DNA of 64,000 nucleotides from Synechococcus sp. KORDI-52 (GCF_000737595.1 NZ_CP006271.1:1860001-1924000); one strand, 5' to 3'. Shown: positions 38,761 through 47,732, counted from the first letter of the stretch. The notes: generated by a model not told the origin, from the letters alone. Translations and numbers: made by a program.

Positions 38761-39330
38761 GTGAGGGCTCTCGCCTCCTGGTGTGGTGCCCTGGCGGGGG
38801 TTTTGGCCATCATCATCGGTGGTTTGTTGCCGGCAGCGTTGTTTCTGCCAGCGCCCGACCCCATCGTTCTCCCCCTGCCCGTGACATGGCAGGTGCCGGC
38901 ACTCCTTCTGTGCGCCATGGTCAGCGGCCCGCGCGCCGGTGTGATGGCTGCGGTGGGGTACTTGACCCTTGGGCTGTTCAGCCTGCCGGTGTTCCATGGC
39001 GGTGGCGGGCTGAGCTATGTGCTTGAACCGGGTTTCGGCTATCTGGCGGGCTTCGTTCCCGCAGCCTGGCTCACCGGTCGACTGGCGCAGCAGGATGGCA
39101 TGGATGACCTGCCCAGACAGTCGCTCTGTGCCCTTGGAGGACTGCTCGTTCTCCAGATCTGCGGGGTGCTGAATCTCGCCATTGGGGCGGTTCTGGGACG
39201 GTGGACGCTTGGCTTCCTGGAACTGCTGATCCAGTTTTCGATCGGTCCGCTACCGGCTCAGATGCTGCTCTGCATCGGTGCGGGAGTGCTTTCGATTGTG
39301 TTGCGACGGCTGTTGATCATCGAGCCATGA
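38761..39330 (+). CDS. bioY: BioY-family biotin transporter substrate-binding subunit
   Basis: A 189-aa membrane S-component of an ECF-type vitamin transporter, with about six helices. Recognisable BioY blocks are GPRAGVMAAVGYLTLGLFSLPVF near residue 58 and the GLSYVLEPGFGYLAGFVPAAWLTG motif. It starts at a GTG. Its stop overlaps the lspA ATG (ATGA). No ECF ATPase genes are nearby; solitary BioY proteins are known to work with shared ECF modules or alone. Confidence 0.9.
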   Translation: MRALASWCGALAGVLAIIIGGLLPAALFLPAPDPIVLPLPVTWQVPALLLCAMVSGPRAGVMAAVGYLTLGLFSLPVFHGGGGLSYVLEPGFGYLAGFVPAAWLTGRLAQQDGMDDLPRQSLCALGGLLVLQICGVLNLAIGAVLGRWTLGFLELLIQFSIGPLPAQMLLCIGAGVLSIVLRRLLIIEP

Positions 39331-39803
39331 AAGGGACACTTCCGCGTCAACAGACGCTGCTGATGGCTCTGGTCATCGTTGTGGTGGACCAGGTGAGCAA
39401 AGGCTGGGCCTCGAATGCTTTGCAGGGGGGCGACACGCTTGCGCTGCTGCCCCAACTGCTCTCTCTGCAGTTGGTGCACAACACCGGAGCAGCCTTCAGC
39501 GTGCTGCAGAACTCAACAGCCCTGCTGGGACTGCTCAGCCTTGGGGTGAGCATCGCGTTGATCCTATGGATCTGGCGACAACGGGTGTTGCCGTTCTGGC
39601 AGGCCCTCGCAGCTGCTGCACTCCTGGGCGGCACCTTGGGCAATGGGATTGACCGTTGGCGCCTGGGCCACGTGGTGGATTTTCTGGCGCTCGAACCGAT
39701 CGATTTCCCGATCTTCAACGGGGCGGATGTCGCCATCAATCTTGCTGTGCTCTGCTTCGCCATTGATCTCTGGACGCGCCGGGGTGACACCAGGCGCAAC
39801 TGA
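39327..39803 (+). CDS. lspA: Signal peptidase II (lipoprotein signal peptidase)
   Basis: Aspartyl membrane protease that removes signal peptides from diacylated prolipoproteins. The 158-aa protein has four hydrophobic helices and the family motifs HNTGAAFS (residue 51 on), GNGIDR, VVDF and FNGADVAINL; Asp118 and Asp134 are the expected catalytic pair. The ATG at 39327 forms an ATGA overlap with bioY, so the longer in-frame ORF from 39201 was rejected. Confidence 0.96.
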   Translation: MKGTLPRQQTLLMALVIVVVDQVSKGWASNALQGGDTLALLPQLLSLQLVHNTGAAFSVLQNSTALLGLLSLGVSIALILWIWRQRVLPFWQALAAAALLGGTLGNGIDRWRLGHVVDFLALEPIDFPIFNGADVAINLAVLCFAIDLWTRRGDTRRN

Positions 39804-39837
39804 CCCAGACTTGACCTGAGGTTGGTGTGACGCAGGC

Positions 39838-41427
39838 ATGAAACGCCAAACCCGGTTGCTCATCGGTCTCGCCGTTGCCTTTGTGGCACTTGTGCTGATC
39901 GGCGTTGCCGTTCAGACCATCCGCAGTCTGCTGTGGGACCTGAGTTACTTCCTGCCACCCTGGTTGCTCACGCCGGTGCTGCTGCTGGGGCTCGTGCTGG
40001 TGGCCACCGTGGCGGTGCAGGTGGGTTGGCCGATGTGGAAACGCCTCAAATCGCGCCCAGCCCAACGCCAACGTCAAACCTCCGCCGCTCCACGGAACCG
40101 TCGGGATGCCGCGACCACCAGCCTCGGCCACGTGGATCGTCTGATCGAACGCATCCAGGACGACATCAGTCGCCGAAGCCTTCAGAGCGAACGTGACCGG
40201 GTTGCCGAGGAGCTGAAGCGAGGCGATCTGGTGGTTGTGGTGTTCGGCACTGGATCCAGCGGCAAAACATCGCTGATCCGCGCCCTGCTCAATGAAATGG
40301 TCGGCGAGGTGGGAGCGCCCATGGGCGTGACCAAAACCAGCCGCGCCTACCGCCTGCGTTTGAAAGGTCTGGAGCGTGGACTTCAGCTCGTGGACACCCC
40401 GGGAATCCTGGAAGCAGGAGACGAAGGCCTCAGCCGGGAGGAAACAGCCCGTCGTCGGGCGGTTCGCGCTGATCTGTTGATTGTGGTGGTGGACGGAGAC
40501 CTCAGAGCCTCGGAATACGCCGTCGTGACGTCCCTCGCCGGGCTCGGCAAGCGGCTGCTCCTGGTGCTGAACAAGCGGGATTTACGCGGTGTTGACGAAG
40601 AGAAAAGACTCCTGCAGGTGCTTCGCTCCCGTTGCCAGGGAGAGCTCAACCCTGCTGATGTGGTGGCCTGCAGTGCCTCCCCTCAATCGATTCCTCAACC
40701 CGGGCGTCGTCCCCTGCAGCCGCTGCCTGACGTAAACGATCTGCTGCAGCGCCTCGCCGTTGTGCTGCACGCCGAGGGGGAGGAATTGATTGCCGACAAC
40801 ATCCTTCTGCAGTGCCGATCCCTGGACAGCCGTGGGCGCGACCTGTTGAACGACCAGCGATCCCGGGAAGCCAAACGCTGCATTGACCGCTACAGCTGGA
40901 TGGGAGCGGGAATTGTCGCTGCCAACCCGCTGCCAGGGGTGGATTTGTTGAGCACCGCAGCGGTGAATGCCCAGATGATCCTGGAGATGGCCAAGATCTA
41001 CGGGGTCGAGATGTCCCGTGATCGCGCCAAGGATCTGGCCCTGTCCCTTGGACAGACCCTGGGCAAGCTGGGCATTGTCAAAGGGGCCATGAGCTTGCTG
41101 GGCACCAGCCTGAGCCTGAGCTTGCCCACTTTGGTGCTGGGTCAGGTGCTCCAGGGGGTGGTGACCGCATGGCTCACCCGAATCGCCGGAAGCAGTTTCA
41201 TGCGCTATTTCGAACAGGACCAGGACTGGGGTGACGGCGGCATGCAGACCGTGGTTCAACAGGTCTTTGAGCTCAACCAACGGGAACTCTCACTGCAGCG
41301 CTTTCTGGCAAACGCCATGCGGCAAGTGGTTGAACCGCTTCAGACGTCCGCGGCGGGACGCCTTCCCCCCCGCCCAGGGCCTCAGCAGGAGGGGGAAGCA
41401 TCGGCCCCCGGGCGTCAAGAACGGTGA
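39838..41427 (+). CDS. Membrane-anchored Era-like GTPase with DUF697-like C-terminal domain
   Basis: A 529-aa protein with two N-terminal transmembrane helices (about residues 7-28 and 42-62), then a GTPase domain: G1 GTGSSGKTSLI near residue 137, G3 DTPG near residue 185, G4 NKRD near residue 243. The C-terminal third has hydrophobic Gly/Ala/Leu segments (ANPLPGVDLLSTAAVNAQMI) typical of DUF697-type membrane-associated regions. The cellular role is unknown. Its 3' end overlaps a convergent small membrane-protein ORF by 155 nt. Confidence 0.85.
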   Translation: MKRQTRLLIGLAVAFVALVLIGVAVQTIRSLLWDLSYFLPPWLLTPVLLLGLVLVATVAVQVGWPMWKRLKSRPAQRQRQTSAAPRNRRDAATTSLGHVDRLIERIQDDISRRSLQSERDRVAEELKRGDLVVVVFGTGSSGKTSLIRALLNEMVGEVGAPMGVTKTSRAYRLRLKGLERGLQLVDTPGILEAGDEGLSREETARRRAVRADLLIVVVDGDLRASEYAVVTSLAGLGKRLLLVLNKRDLRGVDEEKRLLQVLRSRCQGELNPADVVACSASPQSIPQPGRRPLQPLPDVNDLLQRLAVVLHAEGEELIADNILLQCRSLDSRGRDLLNDQRSREAKRCIDRYSWMGAGIVAANPLPGVDLLSTAAVNAQMILEMAKIYGVEMSRDRAKDLALSLGQTLGKLGIVKGAMSLLGTSLSLSLPTLVLGQVLQGVVTAWLTRIAGSSFMRYFEQDQDWGDGGMQTVVQQVFELNQRELSLQRFLANAMRQVVEPLQTSAAGRLPPRPGPQQEGEASAPGRQER

Positions 41428-41515
41428 TCAAGAGCAGATAGAGCACACCAATCGCCACGGAGATCGCCCCGGTAACGATGGCAACCCAGCGTGAACCCTG
41501 CTGCTGTTCCGGCAT
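41273..41515 (-). CDS. Small single-span membrane protein, 80 aa
   Basis: MPEQQQGSRWVAIVTGAIS leads into a membrane helix of about 20 residues (AIVTGAISVAIGVLYLLLITVL), followed by DARGPMLPPPAEALG. I regard this N-terminal half as a likely real cyanobacterial small membrane protein from its regular architecture. The last 50 codons run antisense through the GTPase gene and look low-complexity, so the functional part may be only the first 45 residues or so. Family unknown. Confidence 0.62.
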   Translation of the reverse strand: MPEQQQGSRWVAIVTGAISVAIGVLYLLLITVLDARGPMLPPPAEALGGGEGVPPRTSEAVQPLAAWRLPESAAVRVPVG

Positions 41516-41548
41516 CGAAGCGTCTCAAACGATGGCGATTGTGGACGA

Positions 41549-43009
41549 TCAGATTGGAGCCAGCGATCGATTCAGCAGACACGACAACTCGCTGAGATGC
41601 TGAGCCGTGGTGTGGGGGTTGCCAAAGACCGCCTTGAGGCAGAAACGGTCGCCGTAGAAGGGGCGCGACAGCATGTAACCGTGAGACAGCAGCATCTGTC
41701 GAGTCTCCTCACTCCAGCAACCTGCAGCATTGGTACCCCCGTGCTTGGGATGGAACGTCAGCAGGTGAAGGTCACCCGACAATTGCGTGAACTCCCCTAA
41801 GTCCAACTGGGCAGCAAAGGCAGCTCGACGTTGCAGGGCTCCGCTGAGCGTCGCCTCGATGCCTGCCTCACCCAACTGACGCAGGCCCAGCCAAAGCTTG
41901 AGGATCTCCGCAGGTCGGGTGCCCTGCAAGCCAATCTCCCCGCCGTGATCCATTCCCTTGGGCTCCTCCATATAGGGCAGTCCCGTTGAGAAGGCCTGAC
42001 GGAGATGGGTTCGATCCCGCAACAACAGCAGAGATGACGCCTTGGTGATGCCGAGCAATTTCTGGGGATTCAGCGTGATCGAATCCGCCCGTTCCATGCC
42101 GTCCATCAGGGATGCATGGCTGGAACTAAGTGCGAAAACACCACCGATGGCGGCATCCACATGCAACCAGACCTCAGTATCACGGCAGAGGGTTGCCAAG
42201 GCGGAGAGGGGATCAATGGCGCCGCGCACCGTCGTACCAGCCGTGGCCACCACCGCCAGACAAGGGCGCCCCTTGGCTTGAAGGGATCGCAAGCGCTCGG
42301 CCAAAGCCTCAAGGCAAAGGCCACCGTCTGAGGCCACCGGAAGCGTCTGAAGCGCATCATCCGCCAGCCCCATCACCCGTGCCGCCTTGTTGATTGAGAC
42401 GTGGGCGTCTTGGCTGCACAGCAGCACAGGATCCCGATGCGTATCCCCCAAGGCCGCCCGTGCCGCCACCAGGGCCATGAGATTGCTCAGGGTTCCACCG
42501 CTGGCCAGAACCCCTCCGGAACCCTCAGGCAAGCCAATTCTGTGGCAGAACCAGCGGCAGAGGTCATGTTCCAAGCCGGTCAAACCCGGCGAAAGTTCCT
42601 CTGCCAGGAGGTTGTTGTTCAACCCCGCACAAACCAGTTCCGCCGCAATGGACGCTGTAAGCGGGGGCGGATCGAGATGGGCCAGAGCACCGGGATGGGA
42701 CGGTTGGTAAGCCCCGTCCATCACCTGCTGAAGGTCACTGAGAAGGGATTCCAAACTGGCCCCCTCCAAGCCGGGGGCAACGTCCGGCAAGGGGCGCATG
42801 ACGGGCACCGGGCTGGAACGATTGGCGGATCCGATCCAACTGCAGAGCAGATCTGAACTGCGGTGCAGAAAGTCGATCAGCACCGGGTCTACGGCCGAGG
42901 GGATGGCGAACGGAGCAAGCCGATCCGGGGGATGCTGAGACGCGGAACTGGCTTGCAACGCAGATAAGTGGACTGCAGTGATCTTCGCGTCTCGTGGGAA
43001 GGTGCTCAA
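41549..43009 (-). CDS. Group II PLP-dependent decarboxylase
   Basis: A 486-aa fold-type I enzyme related to aromatic-amino-acid, glutamate and diaminobutyrate decarboxylases. It has ASGGTLSNLMALVAAR near residue 165, HVDAAIGGVF (PLP-binding Asp) near residue 280 and NPQKLLGITKASS with the PLP lysine. Exact substrate cannot be set by eye. The start used is a TTG at 43009; the first 30 residues are not conserved-looking, so a later start is plausible. It is divergent from tadA with about 19 nt between starts. Confidence 0.87.
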   Translation of the reverse strand: MSTFPRDAKITAVHLSALQASSASQHPPDRLAPFAIPSAVDPVLIDFLHRSSDLLCSWIGSANRSSPVPVMRPLPDVAPGLEGASLESLLSDLQQVMDGAYQPSHPGALAHLDPPPLTASIAAELVCAGLNNNLLAEELSPGLTGLEHDLCRWFCHRIGLPEGSGGVLASGGTLSNLMALVAARAALGDTHRDPVLLCSQDAHVSINKAARVMGLADDALQTLPVASDGGLCLEALAERLRSLQAKGRPCLAVVATAGTTVRGAIDPLSALATLCRDTEVWLHVDAAIGGVFALSSSHASLMDGMERADSITLNPQKLLGITKASSLLLLRDRTHLRQAFSTGLPYMEEPKGMDHGGEIGLQGTRPAEILKLWLGLRQLGEAGIEATLSGALQRRAAFAAQLDLGEFTQLSGDLHLLTFHPKHGGTNAAGCWSEETRQMLLSHGYMLSRPFYGDRFCLKAVFGNPHTTAQHLSELSCLLNRSLAPI

Positions 43010-43028
43010 AGGACGGCGTTGGACAGCA

Positions 43029-43502
43029 GTGGATCAGCGGGATACGTTCACTCGCTGGATGGACGTTCTGCTTCAGCGGGCCGAGGAGGTTGGTTTACAG
43101 GGAGAGGTTCCCGTCGCAGCAGTGATCCTTGATGGCCAGGGCAGGGCTATCGGCCATGGACGCAACCGGCGCCAGAACAAGAGGGATCCCCTCGGCCATG
43201 CCGAACTGGTGGCCCTTCAACAGGCAGCGATCGTTCAGGACGACTGGAGATTCAACAATTGCACCCTGATTGTCACCCTCGAACCCTGCCCCATGTGTGC
43301 GGGAGCCTTGGTGCAGGCCCGCATGGGAACCGTGGTTTTTGCGGCAACGGACCCCAAGCGCGGTGGCCTGGGGGGAAGCCTTGACCTCTCCACCCATGCC
43401 AGTGCTCATCACCACATGAACGTGATTCAAGGCGTCCGCGAAGCTGAAGCGAGGGGGCAGCTGGAACGGTGGTTCAGGCAGCGGCGGCGACGGAACCGCT
43501 GA
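43029..43502 (+). CDS. tadA: tRNA-specific adenosine deaminase
   Basis: Deaminates A34 to inosine in tRNA-Arg(ACG), an essential decoding step. The 157-aa protein has the zinc motif HAELVALQQA (His and catalytic Glu) and PCPMCAGALVQARMG (two Cys ligands), and the tRNA-binding Arg-rich C-terminus. I chose the GTG at 43029 (VDQRDTFTRWMDVLL); an ATG at 43059 is an alternative, and an upstream in-frame start at 42978 would overlap the divergent decarboxylase. The 3' end overlaps the convergent aminotransferase gene by 29 nt. Confidence 0.94.
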   Translation: MDQRDTFTRWMDVLLQRAEEVGLQGEVPVAAVILDGQGRAIGHGRNRRQNKRDPLGHAELVALQQAAIVQDDWRFNNCTLIVTLEPCPMCAGALVQARMGTVVFAATDPKRGGLGGSLDLSTHASAHHHMNVIQGVREAEARGQLERWFRQRRRRNR

Positions 43503-44658
43503 AGCGAGGCAGCTCAGTCTCAAACAGGTTGAGAAGACGGTTCACGTTTTCAGGGGTGGAGTTGTACCCCATCAGACCGATGCGCCAGATTTTGCCGGCC
43601 AGGCTGCCGAGTCCGCCACCAACTTCGATGCCGTGGTTGTTGAGCAGGTGCTGGCTGAAGGCCTTGCCATCCACAGCTTCAGGGATGCGCACCGTGGTGA
43701 GGGTGGGCAGTCGCCGGTCGGCCGGAACATGCATCGAGAGGCCGAGACTTTCCAGACCACTCCAGAGCATCTCCGCATTGCGGCGATGGCGTGCCCAGGC
43801 CTGATCGAGACCCTCTTCAGCAAGAAGACGCAGGGCCTCTCGCATGCCGAAATTCATATTGACCGGCGCAGTGTGGTGATAGACGCGGTCGCTTCCCCAG
43901 TACTGGTTCAGCAAGGAGACATCCAGGTACCAGTTGGGGACCTTGCCCTGACGAGCAGTCATTTTGGCCTCGGCACGGGGTCCCATGGTGAAGGGTCCCA
44001 GACCGGGAGGGCAGCTCAGACCCTTCTGGCTGCAGCTGTAAGCGAGATCAACCTTCCACTCATCGATGTACAGCGGAACTCCACCCAGAGAGGTGACGGT
44101 ATCGAGAAGCAGAAGGCAATCATGCTTCCGGCAGAGGTCGCCAATGCCGTCCATGGGTTGACAAACACCTGTGGAGGTTTCGGCATGAACCATCGCCAGG
44201 ATGGCAGGCTTGTGCTCGATCAAAGCCGCTTCCAGCTCGTCGAGGGAAAACCAATCCCCCCAGGGCTTCTCGATGGTTTTCACCTCCGCGCGGTAGCGGC
44301 CGGCCATGTCCGCCAGTCGCAGGCCGAAGTAACCCTTCACCGCCACCAGAACGGTATCGCCAGGCTCAACGGTGTTGGCCAGAGTTGCCTCCATGGCAGC
44401 ACTGCCGGTGCCGCTCATCGGAAGCGTGAGGCGGTTGTCGGTCTGCCAGGCGTAACGCAACAGTTCCTGAACCTCACCCATCAACTCCACATAGAGCGGA
44501 TCGAGGTGACCGATGGGGGTCCTTGACAGCGCCTTCAGAACCGTTGGATGGGCATTTGAGGGACCGGGGCCAAGCAGGAGGCGGTCCGGTGTGGCAATCG
44601 GTGCAAACGCTTTGCGGTGACGATCGTCAACAGGAAGAAGAGAGTTCGTCGTCGCCAA
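43474..44658 (-). CDS. Class V aminotransferase, alanine/serine-glyoxylate type
   Basis: A 394-aa PLP enzyme that would transaminate glyoxylate to glycine with alanine or serine, in photorespiration downstream of Rubisco oxygenation. Motifs are LLLGPGPSNAHPTVLKAL near residue 27, GTGSAAMEATLAN near residue 83, LLDTVTSLGGVPLY near residue 185 and SCSQKGLSCPPGLG with the PLP lysine near residue 210. Alternative annotations (soluble hydrogenase small subunit in older databases) refer to the same family and are not supported by the sequence. Confidence 0.93.
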   Translation of the reverse strand: MATTNSLLPVDDRHRKAFAPIATPDRLLLGPGPSNAHPTVLKALSRTPIGHLDPLYVELMGEVQELLRYAWQTDNRLTLPMSGTGSAAMEATLANTVEPGDTVLVAVKGYFGLRLADMAGRYRAEVKTIEKPWGDWFSLDELEAALIEHKPAILAMVHAETSTGVCQPMDGIGDLCRKHDCLLLLDTVTSLGGVPLYIDEWKVDLAYSCSQKGLSCPPGLGPFTMGPRAEAKMTARQGKVPNWYLDVSLLNQYWGSDRVYHHTAPVNMNFGMREALRLLAEEGLDQAWARHRRNAEMLWSGLESLGLSMHVPADRRLPTLTTVRIPEAVDGKAFSQHLLNNHGIEVGGGLGSLAGKIWRIGLMGYNSTPENVNRLLNLFETELPRFSGSVAAAA

Positions 44659-44765
44659 AGCCCTGATCGGTGGTTCTCCTGATGAGCCTACGCAGTCACG
44701 CCGGAGGAAAGGGGTGCGTTGCGCTTGATTGCAATCTGTTCAAATCTTGTGCTGACCATCAGCCC

Positions 44766-45290
44766 TCAACGCTGGCGCACGTTGGTTTCACCAAGTCCCT
44801 TGGCCAGGTGATCAAAGGGTTGAAGAACGGTGGCGAGCTGATCGGACGCAGCACCGTTGGCCAGAAGCATCTCGGCAACAACGTCTCCCAAAAGAACGAT
44901 GCTGCGGACTGTTGGACCGGTGGGGACGCCAAGACTCTTATAAGTGTCATCCAGACCGTTCAACACGCGTTCGTTCAGGATCGTGCTGTCGCCCGCCACC
45001 AGGGCGTAGCTGGCGTATCGAAGGAAATAATCCATATCCCTCAGGCAGGCAGCGAGCCGGCGTGTCGTGTACGCATTGCCACCGGGAAGCAGAAGGTCGG
45101 GCTCGTCTCGGAACAGGCGCTGGCTGGCCTCACGCACAATCTCGGCAGCGGAGCCGTTGATCAGCTCAACGGCCTGAATCCGCAGCGTGGATTCATCCAG
45201 ATACGCATTGATGCTGTCGATCGCCGAACGATCGAAATAACGACCCAATTGGTCGTAACGACCGATCAGGCCGCTGATTGCATCGCGCAT
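44766..45290 (-). CDS. apcF: Allophycocyanin beta-18 subunit
   Basis: A phycobilisome core protein. The 174-aa sequence has the phycobiliprotein block GGNAYTTRRLAACLRDMDYF with the bilin-attaching Cys82, and LVAGDSTILNERVLNGL thereafter. The N-terminus MRDAISGLIGRYDQLGRYFD matches ApcF rather than ApcB, which begins MQDAITSVI in relatives. ApcF replaces one beta subunit in the terminal-emitter trimer that passes energy to photosystem II. It is divergent from glnA across a 206-nt region. Confidence 0.93.
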   Translation of the reverse strand: MRDAISGLIGRYDQLGRYFDRSAIDSINAYLDESTLRIQAVELINGSAAEIVREASQRLFRDEPDLLLPGGNAYTTRRLAACLRDMDYFLRYASYALVAGDSTILNERVLNGLDDTYKSLGVPTGPTVRSIVLLGDVVAEMLLANGAASDQLATVLQPFDHLAKGLGETNVRQR

Positions 45291-45417
45291 GTCCCTGAAT
45301 CTCCAGAGGATCCACAGCGGAAGTTAACACCGTTGAGGCGGGCAGATCCCTTGGCAGGCCGGCATTTCAGCCAACTTGACAGAAACGGTTACGCAGTCGC
45401 CCTCTGGAGAAAGAAAC

Positions 45418-45459
45418 GTACCCCTTGATACAAAATGGTGTCTTGTGGCTCTATACGGT
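45418..45459 (+). promoter_or_regulatory. NtcA-activated promoter of glnA
   Basis: GTA-N8-TAC at 45418-45431 is a perfect match to the NtcA binding consensus. A TAN3T-type -10 element (TACGGT, 45454-45459) follows 22 nt after the box, the spacing of a classical NtcA-activated promoter where NtcA replaces the -35 element. The glnA ATG is 38 nt further on. NtcA control by 2-oxoglutarate is well established for glnA in cyanobacteria; the site itself is read directly here. Confidence 0.88.
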
Positions 45460-45496
45460 CACATCACTGCACAATTCAGTCGAGCAGTCCCTTCTT

Positions 45497-46918
45497 ATGT
45501 CGAAATCCCCTCAGGACGTCCTGCGCCAGATCAAGGACGAAGGCATCGAACTGATCGACCTCAAATTCACCGATCTGCACGGCAAGTGGCAGCACCTGAC
45601 GGTGTGCACCGATTTGCTGGAGGAAGAGTCCTTCACCGAGGGCTTGGCTTTTGACGGCTCATCCATCCGCGGCTGGAAAGGCATCCAGGCCTCCGATATG
45701 GCCATGGTGCCGGACGCCAACACCGCCTGGGTGGATCCCTTCTACCGGCACAAGACCCTGAGCATGATCTGCTCGATTCAGGAGCCACGCACCGGCCAGC
45801 CCTATGAGCGCTGCCCCCGTGCCCTGGCCCAGCGGGCTCTGAATCACCTGGCCAGCACCGGCCTGGCCGACATGGCCTTCTTCGGTCCTGAGCCCGAGTT
45901 CTTTCTCTTTGACGACGTTCGTTACAACTCGGCCGAGGGAGGTTCCTTCTACAGCGTTGACACGATCGAGGCGGGCTGGAACACCGGTCGTATCGAGGAA
46001 GGCGGAAACCTCGCTTACAAGATTCAGGAGAAGGAGGGCTACTTTCCAGTTGCTCCAAACGACACAGCTCAGGACATCCGCTCCGAGATGCTCCTGCTGA
46101 TGGGTCAGCTGGGCATTCCCACTGAAAAACACCATCACGAAGTGGCAGGCGCCGGCCAGCACGAGCTGGGCATGAAATTCGCCGAGCTGATCCAGGCCGC
46201 CGACAACGTGATGACGTACAAGTACGTCGTGCGCAACGTGGCCAAGAAGTACGGCAAGACTGCCACGTTCATGCCCAAGCCAGTGTTCAATGACAACGGC
46301 TCCGGCATGCACGTGCACCAGAGCCTCTGGAAGGGCGGTCAGCCGCTGTTCTTCGGCGAAGGCACCTACGCGAACCTGTCGCAGACAGCCCGCTGGTACA
46401 TCGGAGGCATCCTCAAGCACGCCCCCGCCTTCCTGGCCTTCACCAACCCCACCACCAACAGCTACAAGCGTCTGGTGCCCGGCTTCGAGGCTCCGGTGAA
46501 TCTTGTCTACTCCGAGGGCAACCGTTCTGCTGCCGTGCGCATTCCGCTCACCGGCCCGAGCCCGAAAGCCAAGCGCCTCGAATTCCGTTCGGGTGATGCC
46601 CTCGCCAACCCCTATCTCGCCTTCAGCGCCATGATGATGGCCGGCCTGGATGGCATCAAGAACCAAATCGATCCTGGCGATGGTGAAGATCGCGACCTGT
46701 TTGAACTTCCAGCCGAGGAACTCTCGAAAATCGCCACGGTTCCTGCATCGCTCAACGGCGCCCTGGAAGCCCTCAATTCCGATCGTGGCTTCCTCACAGC
46801 GGGCGGTGTGTTCAGCGACGACTTCATCGACAACTGGATTGACCTGAAGTATGAGGAGGTGCAGCAGCTGCGCCAGCGGCCGCACCCCCATGAATTCACC
46901 ATGTATTACGACGCCTGA
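45497..46918 (+). CDS. glnA: Glutamine synthetase type I
   Basis: ATP-dependent ammonium assimilation into glutamine in the GS-GOGAT cycle. The 473-aa protein has the beta-grasp N-terminal domain, [12 protein letters not shown] near residue 53, the catalytic [19 protein letters not shown] near residue 260 and the ATP loop [21 protein letters not shown] region. The length fits GS-I dodecamers. The ATG at 45497 was chosen; upstream in-frame codons lie inside the NtcA promoter. Two tandem hairpins follow the stop. Confidence 0.98.
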   Translation: MSKSPQDVLRQIKDEGIELIDLKFTDLHGKWQHLTVCTDLLEEESFTEGLAFDGSSIRGWKGIQASDMAMVPDANTAWVDPFYRHKTLSMICSIQEPRTGQPYERCPRALAQRALNHLASTGLADMAFFGPEPEFFLFDDVRYNSAEGGSFYSVDTIEAGWNTGRIEEGGNLAYKIQEKEGYFPVAPNDTAQDIRSEMLLLMGQLGIPTEKHHHEVAGAGQHELGMKFAELIQAADNVMTYKYVVRNVAKKYGKTATFMPKPVFNDNGSGMHVHQSLWKGGQPLFFGEGTYANLSQTARWYIGGILKHAPAFLAFTNPTTNSYKRLVPGFEAPVNLVYSEGNRSAAVRIPLTGPSPKAKRLEFRSGDALANPYLAFSAMMMAGLDGIKNQIDPGDGEDRDLFELPAEELSKIATVPASLNGALEALNSDRGFLTAGGVFSDDFIDNWIDLKYEEVQQLRQRPHPHEFTMYYDA

Positions 46919-47224
46919 TCGACAACGAGGGATCACTAAGTGATCCCTTTAACGTAAAAATCAGGTTTCAGAAGGGACCCAACGCGGGTCCCTTCTTTTT
47001 TGTTTCTTGACTTGAATGAAGCATCGATCAGAACGAGGGAACCCCTTCAACAGAGGGTTTTTCCCTAACCCCGTGATCTTTACCACTCACTTCACCAGAA
47101 CAAAATCAGAGATGTTATGGGCCGAAAATCCAAAAGCGACATCACCCAAAACATTGAATCACTCATACGACATCAAGACGCGCAAGGAGGAGATACATTG
47201 ATCGCCAACCAATGCAAGTAAAAA
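46919..47224. other. Intergenic region after glnA
   Basis: Contains the two glnA hairpins and then AT-rich sequence. A 61-codon ORF on plus (47016-47201) has no ribosome-binding site and no protein-like composition that I trust. AAGGAGG at 47184-47190 is followed only by a seven-codon TTG ORF. Both flanking genes end here, so no promoter is expected. Confidence 0.5.
46929..47001 (+). terminator. Tandem hairpins after glnA, second is an intrinsic terminator
   Basis: First hairpin: GGGATCAC, TAA loop, GTGATCCC at 46929-46947. Second: AAGGGACCC, 5-nt loop, GGGTCCCTT at 46972-46994, followed by C and six T residues (46996-47001). The second has the full form of a rho-independent terminator for glnA. 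Confidence 0.88.
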
Positions 47225-47593
47225 TCATTGGATTTGCTTAAAAGAGTCAAAAAAGCTATCCCGAACAAGGTCAGTCTGATCAAATGCAACTCCAATAAAT
47301 GTCACAAATACTTCCCTGTGAATCCAGCGAACAGTAGCGTTCCACGCGTAACCCTTTTTTTCAAAAGGTGCGTAGCATTCGATCCTACATTGATCTCCCA
47401 CCGCAAGAGCTTCGTGAACTCCATTGAGCAAAATGCATGATCCATCTTTGGAAACGTTCCAAATCACGCACTTGGATTGATGTTCCGGAATGCTGGATGC
47501 ATAAAAATATGACTCCAATCCAGCAATTGGGCTTATCGCAAGATTGAAGCGTTTATTTCTTCGGTTTGTTTGTAATTTTCTGTCGAGGGCCAT
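47225..47593 (-). CDS. PilZ-domain protein, 122 aa
   Basis: A stand-alone PilZ domain. The c-di-GMP-binding signature is present in both halves: RRNKR (RxxxR) at about residues 11-15 and NVSKDG (NxSxxG) near residue 46. The rest is a beta-barrel pattern ending in a helix (LVRDSFFDSFKQI). Proteins like this usually sense c-di-GMP to alter motility, adhesion or export. The gene is AT-rich compared with its neighbours. Its ATG lies inside the end of a 59-codon ORF, suggesting coupled translation. Confidence 0.85.
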   Translation of the reverse strand: MALDRKLQTNRRNKRFNLAISPIAGLESYFYASSIPEHQSKCVIWNVSKDGSCILLNGVHEALAVGDQCRIECYAPFEKKGYAWNATVRWIHREVFVTFIGVAFDQTDLVRDSFFDSFKQIQ

Positions 47594-47732
47594 TAGGGGT
47601 ATTCAAGCGAACTGGAGCCCGAACAAAAATTCGTTGGTCAACCTCGTCGACATGGCGTTCCACCTCATCATAAGTGTTGCCCCACACAAAGACTACCAAC
47701 CCTCCAACCACAATCAACCCCCCTTTAGCCAT
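47553..47732 (-). CDS. Possible 59-aa single-span membrane protein
   Basis: A short ORF read directly from the minus strand: MAKGGLIVVGGLVVFVWGN, then an acidic segment (YDEVERHVDEVDQ) and a basic tail ending NKPKK. The hydrophobic head followed by a charged helix resembles small membrane proteins. An AGG sits about 9 nt upstream of the ATG, and an in-frame TAA immediately precedes the ATG, so this is the only possible start. It overlaps the PilZ gene start by 41 nt. Not a known family to me. Confidence 0.5.
   Translation of the reverse strand: MAKGGLIVVGGLVVFVWGNTYDEVERHVDEVDQRIFVRAPVRLNTPNGPRQKITNKPKK

Noticed and set aside
45291-45496. Possible glutamine riboswitch in the glnA leader
   Set aside because: I looked for the conserved elements of the cyanobacterial glnA RNA motif and did not find them; the 5' leader after the NtcA promoter is too short.
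45659-46936. 425-codon minus-strand ORF opposite glnA
   Set aside because: Antisense shadow of glnA with no recognisable protein features.
47016-47201. 61-codon plus-strand ORF after glnA, with AAGGAGG near its end
   Set aside because: It begins just after the glnA terminator without a ribosome-binding site, and the composition does not look protein-like. The strong AAGGAGG is followed only by a seven-codon TTG ORF.
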